From contig CANHVY010000007.1 in NCBI GenBank assembly GCA_947464185.1, forward strand, positions 1-64,000: a DNA stretch of 64,000 bases, written 5' to 3'. The position numbers were made by a program, and so were the translations under genes. Below, piece by piece: positions 59,497 to 64,000 of this stretch. The notes beneath the pieces were generated by a model. That model was not told the DNA's origin. It searched no databases and saw nothing but the letters and a program-made list of their open reading frames with translations. Position 1 is the first letter of the stretch; every line of letters begins with the position of its first letter. The DNA comes from Burkholderiales bacterium. Lineage in GTDB: Bacteria; Pseudomonadota; Gammaproteobacteria; Burkholderiales; Burkholderiaceae_C.

Positions 59497-59919
59497 TCAG
59501 CTCACCAGTTCACGCAGCCAGTCCGGCAGCGGGGCCGACTTCTTGGCGGCGTAGTCCGACCACACCGTGGTGGCACCGCCTTCGGCATAGACCACGCCCG
59601 GCTCGTCGGTGCGCTCCAAGGTCAGGTAGGTATCGAAGCTGCTGCGTCCCGGGTTGCACACGTAGTGCTTGGCCAGGATGCTGCCCGGGAACTCCAGCTG
59701 CCGGATGAAGTTGCAGAAGGCGTTGACGATCAGCGGCCCCTGCCCTGCCCCCGGGCTGGCGGCGGCGCCCACGGCGTACAGCCACTCCAGGCGCACGATC
59801 TCGAAGTAGCGGAAGTAGATCGTGTTGTTGACATGGCCCATGGCATCCATGTCGCCCCAGCGGATGGGGATCACCATCTCGTGCGTGAGCTTCTTGTGCT
59901 CGGGCAGGGTGAATCGCAT
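59497..59919 (-). CDS. 4HBT-type acyl-CoA thioesterase
   Basis: A 140-residue hotdog protein of the 4-hydroxybenzoyl-CoA/YbgC thioesterase type. PIRWGDMDAMGHVNNTIYFR has the catalytic Asp and the usual GHVNN helix start. AGAGGA lies 8 nt before the ATG. It is the last gene after SDR and yceH on the minus strand (36-nt gap from yceH). Substrate unknown. Confidence 0.88.
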   Translation of the reverse strand: MRFTLPEHKKLTHEMVIPIRWGDMDAMGHVNNTIYFRYFEIVRLEWLYAVGAAASPGAGQGPLIVNAFCNFIRQLEFPGSILAKHYVCNPGRSSFDTYLTLERTDEPGVVYAEGGATTVWSDYAAKKSAPLPDWLRELVS

Positions 59920-59955
59920 GGCTCAGGTCCTCTTGAAGTCCTCAGGTCCGCAGGC

Positions 59956-60657
59956 TCAGGGAACGGCAGACTCGATACCCAGCTCGCCACACAGCCGTTG
60001 CACCAGGGCCTTGAGTTGCTCCAGCTCTGCGGCCATTCGCGCCTGTTCCGCTTTCAGGGCCGCCAATTCGCCCGCAGACACGTCCGTGCCCCAGGCACCG
60101 GCAGTTGCTGCGGCCATGGCAGGGCCCGCAAGGCCTGCCGCAGCCGCGGGCGGCAAGGCCACTTCGCCGCACAACAGATGGGCCCAACGCGCTTCACGCT
60201 CGCCGGGTGCGCGCGGCAACTTGACCACCCGCACCGGCTCGCGCGTGGCCAGTTCATCCAGAAAGCCTTCCACCGAGGAGATGTCGGCGAACTTGTGCAG
60301 GCGCTCGCTGTTCAACCGCAGCTCGGCCGACGTTTGCGGGCCACGCAACAACAGCACCGCGAGCAGCGCCACCGATTGGCCCGGCAGGCCCAGGCGGCGG
60401 CCCAGGTTGTGCTCGAAGCGCACCACCCGGCTGCCGCTGCCTTCGAAAACCAGGCTCAAGGCCTTGAGGCTGTCCACGGCGGTCAGGACTTCGGCCTCGG
60501 TGGCCTCGATGACGGGCGAGCGCGCGGTCTTCTGGTTGCAGCCCGCCACCAGCGCGTTCAGCGACAACGGATAGGTGTCAGGCACGGTGTGCTGCTTCTC
60601 GACCAACACGCCCAGCACCCGGGCTTCCAGCGGCGTGAGAATCCTGACCGGCCCCAC
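59956..60657 (-). CDS. yceH: YceH family protein (DUF480)
   Basis: A 233-residue protein of the YceH/DUF480 family, built from two winged-helix-like repeats: LTPLEARVLGVLVEKQHTVP then DTYPLSLNALVAGCNQKTAR in the first, and LLRGPQTSAELRLNSERLHK in the second. A C-terminal coiled-coil-like stretch follows (LKAEQARMAAELEQLKALVQ). Function is not established. The start is GTG 60,657, only 4 nt after the SDR stop, so it is coupled to it. Confidence 0.9.
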   Translation of the reverse strand: MGPVRILTPLEARVLGVLVEKQHTVPDTYPLSLNALVAGCNQKTARSPVIEATEAEVLTAVDSLKALSLVFEGSGSRVVRFEHNLGRRLGLPGQSVALLAVLLLRGPQTSAELRLNSERLHKFADISSVEGFLDELATREPVRVVKLPRAPGEREARWAHLLCGEVALPPAAAAGLAGPAMAAATAGAWGTDVSAGELAALKAEQARMAAELEQLKALVQRLCGELGIESAVP

Positions 60658-60661
60658 CGCG

Positions 60662-61444
60662 TCAGACCCCGAAGCCGTCGTCGGCCTGGATGACGGCGCC
60701 GTTGATGAAGTGGCTTTCGTTGGCGCACAGCATCATCAGCGTGGCGTCCAGGTCCTGCGGCTGACCCACCCGCTTGCGTGGCAGCATCTGCACAAGCTTC
60801 TGGCCGGCCTCGGTCTTCCAGTGGTGGTGGTTGATCTCGGTGTCGATGTAGCCGGGGCAGATGGCGTTGACGTTGATGCCGAAACGGCCCCATTCCAGCG
60901 CCATGGCGCGCGTCATGTGGATCACGGCGGCCTTGCTCATGCAGTACACGCCGATCTGGCTCAGCACCCGCAGCCCGGCCATCGAGGCAATGTTCACGAT
61001 ACGCCCCCCCGTGAAGGTGCCGGGCGCGGTGCCGCGCGAGCGGGCGATCATGCGCTTGCCTACCTCCTGCGCGACGAAGAACGCGCCGCGTGTGTTGGTG
61101 TCCATGATGAAGTCGTAGTCCTTCGGGCTCACGTCGACCAACTTCTGCGTGGTGCTGACGCCAGAGTTGTTGATCAGGATGTCGATGGTGCCCATTTCGG
61201 TCTCGGCATGGGCCACCGCAGACTTGATGCTGTCGTGGTCGGTCACATCCAGTTCCACCACGTGAGCATCACCGCCCTCAGACTCGATCTCGGCACGCAG
61301 GGACATCAGCTTGTCCACCCGCCGCGCGGCCAACACCACGCCGGCGCCTGCCTTCGCCAGGGTGCGCGCGAACTGCGATCCCAGCCCGCTGGAGGCCCCC
61401 GTCACCAGGGCCACGCGGCCCGCCAGATCGATCTCGTATGCCAT
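60662..61444 (-). CDS. SDR family oxidoreductase
   Basis: A 260-residue classical short-chain dehydrogenase. The NAD(P) site VTGASSGLGSQFA, LINNSGVSTT, the catalytic Ser in IVNIASMAGL and Tyr/Lys in YCMSKAAVIH are all present, plus ICPGYIDTEINH. The ATG at 61,444 gives MAYEIDLAGRVALVTG. Substrate unknown; FabG-like but not in a fatty-acid operon. First gene of a run with yceH and a thioesterase. Confidence 0.9.
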   Translation of the reverse strand: MAYEIDLAGRVALVTGASSGLGSQFARTLAKAGAGVVLAARRVDKLMSLRAEIESEGGDAHVVELDVTDHDSIKSAVAHAETEMGTIDILINNSGVSTTQKLVDVSPKDYDFIMDTNTRGAFFVAQEVGKRMIARSRGTAPGTFTGGRIVNIASMAGLRVLSQIGVYCMSKAAVIHMTRAMALEWGRFGINVNAICPGYIDTEINHHHWKTEAGQKLVQMLPRKRVGQPQDLDATLMMLCANESHFINGAVIQADDGFGV

Positions 61445-61501
61445 GTCCCGTTCCTTCGTGTGTGCACGCTGACGCGTCCCGAACAACGATAGCACGCCAC
61501 C

Positions 61502-61507
61502 TAGAAT
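61502..61507 (+). promoter_or_regulatory. -10-like TAGAAT box of the ETF-QO gene
   Basis: TAGAAT in CCTAGAATCGCAA, 57 nt upstream of the start. A small hairpin (CCGGTG/CACCGG, 61,524-61,541) lies in the leader. No TTGACA-like -35 is obvious. Confidence 0.45.
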
Positions 61508-61550
61508 CGCAACCCTTGCACAACCGGTGCCACGACACCGGAAAGCCCCT

Positions 61551-61558
61551 GAGGAGAG
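61551..61558 (+). promoter_or_regulatory. Ribosome binding site of the ETF-QO gene
   Basis: GAGGAGAG, 6 nt before ATG 61,565. It decides among the three closely spaced in-frame ATGs (MTAPMTAPM) in favour of the first. Confidence 0.85.
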
Positions 61559-61564
61559 ACCTGC

Positions 61565-63262
61565 ATGACCGCGCCCATGACCGCCCCCATGACCTCCCAA
61601 GACATCCTGGACCAGTTCGGCCCGCGCGAGGCCATGGAGTACGACGTCGTGGTGGTGGGCGGCGGCCCGGCGGGCCTGAGCACGGCCATCCGCCTCAAGC
61701 AGCTGAACCCGGAGATTTCCGTGGTGGTGCTGGAGAAGGGCTCAGAGCCCGGCGCCCACATCCTCTCCGGTGCAGTGATGGACCCGCGCGCCATCAACGA
61801 GCTCTTCCCCGACTGGAAAGAGCGCGGCGCCCCGCTGAACCAGCCCGTCACGGCTGACGAAGTGCTGTTCCTGGATGAAAAGGGTGCGCAAAGGACGCCC
61901 GACTGGCTGGTGCCGGGCTGCCTGCACAACGAAGGCAATTACGTCATCAGCCTGGGCGCGTTGACCAAGTGGCTGGCCGAGCAGGCTGAAGGCCTGGGCG
62001 TGGAGATCTTCCCCGGTTTCACCGCCGCCGAGGTGCTGTACGACGCGGCCGGCGCGGTTCGCGGTGTGGCCACCGGCAACCTCGGCATCGGCAAGGACGG
62101 GCAGCCGCATGACGGGTTTCAGCTCGGGATGGAACTGCTCGGCAAGTACACGGTGTTTGCCGAAGGCGCGCGCGGCCACCTGGGCAAGCAGTTGATCGCG
62201 CGCTTCCACCTGGACGAGGGGCGCGACCCGCAGAGCTACGCCATCGGCATCAAGGAACTCTGGGAGATCGACCCCGCCAAGGCCAAGCCGGGTCTCGTGG
62301 TGCACACCGCTGGCTGGCCCATGGACGAGCACACCTACGGTGGCGGCTTCCTGTACCACCTGGAAGGCAACAAGGTGACGCTGGGCTTCGTCACCGGTCT
62401 GGACTACCAGAACCCCTGGATCAGCCCCTTCGAGGAGATGCAGCGCTGGAAGACGCATCCGTCCATCCGCGCCCACCTCGAAGGCGGCAAACGCATCGGC
62501 TACGGCGCGCGCGCCATCACTGCTGGCGGGCTGCTGAGCCTGCCCAAGCTGGCGTTCCCGGGCGGCGCCCTGGTGGGCTGCGACGCCGGCACGCTGAACG
62601 CTGCGCGCATCAAGGGCAGCCACGCCGCCATCAAGACCGGCATGTTGGTGGCCGAGGCCATCGCCCCGGCCCTGGCCGCGGGCCGGGCCCACGACGAGTT
62701 GGCCGCCTACCCCGAGGCCTTCGAGAAGAGCTGGCTGCATGAGGAGTTGAACGCCAGCCGCAACTTCAAGCAGTGGTTCAAGAAGGGCAACACCGTGGGC
62801 GCGGTGATGACCGGCATCGAGCAATGGCTGCTGCCCAAGCTGGGCCTCAAGAGCCCGCCGTGGACCATCCACCGCCACGCGCCAGACCACGGCCGGCTGC
62901 ACGCGGCCAGCCAGGTCCCTCCGATCCGCTACCCCAAGCCCGATGGTGTGCTCACCTTCGACCGCCTGAGTTCGGTGTTCATCAGCAACACCAACCACGA
63001 GGAGAACCAGCCGGCGCACCTGACGCTGAAGGATGCCTCGGTGCCCGTGGCCATCAACCTCGAACGCTACGCCGGCCCCGAGAGCCGCTACTGCCCGGCC
63101 GGCGTGTACGAGTACGTGAAGAACGACGACGGCAGCGACCGCCTGCAGATAAATGCGCAGAACTGCGTGCACTGCAAGACCTGCGACATCAAGGACCCGA
63201 CGCAGAACATCGTCTGGGTCACCCCCGAAGGCGGCGGCGGGCCGAACTACGCGGGGATGTGA
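61565..63262 (+). CDS. Electron transfer flavoprotein-ubiquinone oxidoreductase
   Basis: A 565-residue membrane-associated FAD/4Fe-4S enzyme passing electrons from ETF to ubiquinone. The FAD site is DVVVVGGGPAGLSTAIRL with EKGSEPGAHILSGAV. The central part has FAEGARGHLGKQLIARF and AGGLLSLPKLAFPGG. The C-terminal iron-sulfur domain has RYCPAGVYEYV and CVHCKTCDIKDP, giving the four cluster Cys. Length is typical (~550). It is monocistronic as far as seen, with its own -10-like box and a good ribosome site. Confidence 0.96.
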   Translation: MTAPMTAPMTSQDILDQFGPREAMEYDVVVVGGGPAGLSTAIRLKQLNPEISVVVLEKGSEPGAHILSGAVMDPRAINELFPDWKERGAPLNQPVTADEVLFLDEKGAQRTPDWLVPGCLHNEGNYVISLGALTKWLAEQAEGLGVEIFPGFTAAEVLYDAAGAVRGVATGNLGIGKDGQPHDGFQLGMELLGKYTVFAEGARGHLGKQLIARFHLDEGRDPQSYAIGIKELWEIDPAKAKPGLVVHTAGWPMDEHTYGGGFLYHLEGNKVTLGFVTGLDYQNPWISPFEEMQRWKTHPSIRAHLEGGKRIGYGARAITAGGLLSLPKLAFPGGALVGCDAGTLNAARIKGSHAAIKTGMLVAEAIAPALAAGRAHDELAAYPEAFEKSWLHEELNASRNFKQWFKKGNTVGAVMTGIEQWLLPKLGLKSPPWTIHRHAPDHGRLHAASQVPPIRYPKPDGVLTFDRLSSVFISNTNHEENQPAHLTLKDASVPVAINLERYAGPESRYCPAGVYEYVKNDDGSDRLQINAQNCVHCKTCDIKDPTQNIVWVTPEGGGGPNYAGM

Positions 63263-63389
63263 TGGCCGCAGGCCAGCACAGGCCCCGCCTGCCTGATGCT
63301 CGCGGGGATGTGAGGACCCAAGGCCCGTACTGCGTCGCCACACCTGACACAAGCCCGATACCCAAGACCACGACATCTGCAGCCACGCC

Positions 63390-63695
63390 ATGAGACTCAG
63401 CAGCACGGAACAGCAGGCCATCCGGACCGCGGCAGCCGAATGCTTTGGTCCTGATGCAACGGTGCGGCTGTTCGGCTCTCGCGCCAGACCCGACGGGCGC
63501 GGCGGTGACATTGACCTGCTGATCGAGACCCATCAGTCCGACCCCGACCTGGTTTCCCATGCCCACACCCGCTTCCTGGCGCTGCTGTATGGCCGGCTGG
63601 GGGAGCAAAAGATCGATGTGTTGGTGGACTACCCGGGCCGACAGTTTCACCCGCCGGTCTACGCAGTTGCCCGGCAAGAGGGGTTGATGCTGTGA
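63390..63695 (+). CDS. MntA-like minimal nucleotidyltransferase
   Basis: A 101-residue minimal nucleotidyltransferase. VRLFGSRARPDGRGGDIDLL has the GSRAR...DxD signature of MntA/HI0073-type proteins, and KIDVLVDYPG supplies the third acidic residue. Such proteins act as adenylyltransferase antitoxins paired with HepT or with an HI0074-type partner. The next gene overlaps it by 4 nt (GTGA), as in those pairs. Confidence 0.82.
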   Translation: MRLSSTEQQAIRTAAAECFGPDATVRLFGSRARPDGRGGDIDLLIETHQSDPDLVSHAHTRFLALLYGRLGEQKIDVLVDYPGRQFHPPVYAVARQEGLML

Positions 63696-64000
63696 ACTCG
63701 GATGTTTCGCGTGCCGCCAGACTGAAATGGGCCGAAGCTTGGGATCAGTGCCAACGCCACCTCCACCACCTGCACCACGCCCTGGCCGCCGTGCAGGCCG
63801 CTTTGCCCCTGACGGCGCAACAGCTGCGGGAACTGGACGACGAGGCAGTGCAGGACTGGGACCAGTTGATCCTGCGCTTGACGAAACTGCAGGACACCAT
63901 GGGCTCCAGACTCTTTGCGGCCACGCTCGAAGTGCTGCAGGAGCCCTATGACGACCGGCCCATGATCGACCGTCTCAACCGGCTGGAGAAGCTGGGGTAC
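63692..64000 (+). CDS. HepT/HI0074-like partner protein (truncated by window edge)
   Basis: At least 103 residues, open to the right edge. It is helical (ARLKWAEAWDQCQRHLHHLH, LRELDDEAVQDWDQLILRL, FAATLEVLQEPYDDRPMID). The GTG start overlaps the MntA-like stop by 4 nt. Size, helicity and coupling resemble HepT-like or HI0074-like partners of minimal nucleotidyltransferases. The RX4HXY nuclease motif of HepT is not seen in the visible part, so the toxin role is only a possibility. Confidence 0.6.
   Translation, partial: MNSDVSRAARLKWAEAWDQCQRHLHHLHHALAAVQAALPLTAQQLRELDDEAVQDWDQLILRLTKLQDTMGSRLFAATLEVLQEPYDDRPMIDRLNRLEKLGY

Noticed and set aside
61742-63511. 589-residue minus-strand frame across the ETF-QO gene
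   Set aside because: Antisense to a fully conserved enzyme; its translation has shadow composition.

Overview
The window is GC-rich DNA from a betaproteobacterium, most likely a Burkholderiales member of the Leptothrix/Rubrivivax/Comamonadaceae type. This is inferred from base composition, the lon/hup-ppiD-like order (hup, tRNA-Val, ppiD), the uvrC-pgsA pair, and EarP beside an EF-P carrying Arg32. No taxon can be proven from sequence alone.

Left half (1-31,020, minus strand): one uninterrupted reading frame of at least 10,340 codons that starts near 31,020 and runs off the left edge. It begins with an LEPR-XLL-type N-terminal motif and is built almost wholly of repeats. In order from the N-terminus: a short autotransporter-like beta domain, a Pro/Leu-rich periodic tract, about 13 copies of a 'DFGLAL / FVxVxGxFxFE' module with five other repeats and EF-hand-like loops inserted, a second Pro/Leu tract, RTX-type GGxGxD repeats, then a very long haemagglutinin-like beta region carrying an unusual 'LTxxQxxV...GY' repeat and tandem calcium-type loops. 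The C-terminus and any type I secretion genes lie outside the window. A sapC-family gene sits directly upstream in the same direction.

31-39 kb: a divergent 7TM-type sensor histidine kinase faces a convergent OmpR-type response regulator. Then come a NodU/TobZ-family carbamoyltransferase, a translationally coupled pair of Fe(II) oxygenases (JmjC/cupin then 2OG-Fe(II)), and a divergent nucleotidyltransferase-like gene. SapC, JmjC and 2OG oxygenases next to a giant exported protein suggest, as inference, a secretion/modification locus. This is the best candidate for an undescribed system here.

39-64 kb: ordinary chromosomal housekeeping. tRNA-His, ppiD, tRNA-Val and hup share one strand. uvrC-pgsA-EamA-tartrate/malate dehydrogenase form a minus-strand run. 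EarP and EF-P (translation), a haem-dependent N-demethylase family gene overlapping mnmC, a small Lys-rich protein, rpiA, pyrD with a TPR/glycosyltransferase-like gene, scoA-scoB-ggt, two hotdog thioesterases, an SDR-yceH-thioesterase run, and ETF-ubiquinone oxidoreductase follow. At the right edge is a MntA-like nucleotidyltransferase with a truncated HepT-like partner.
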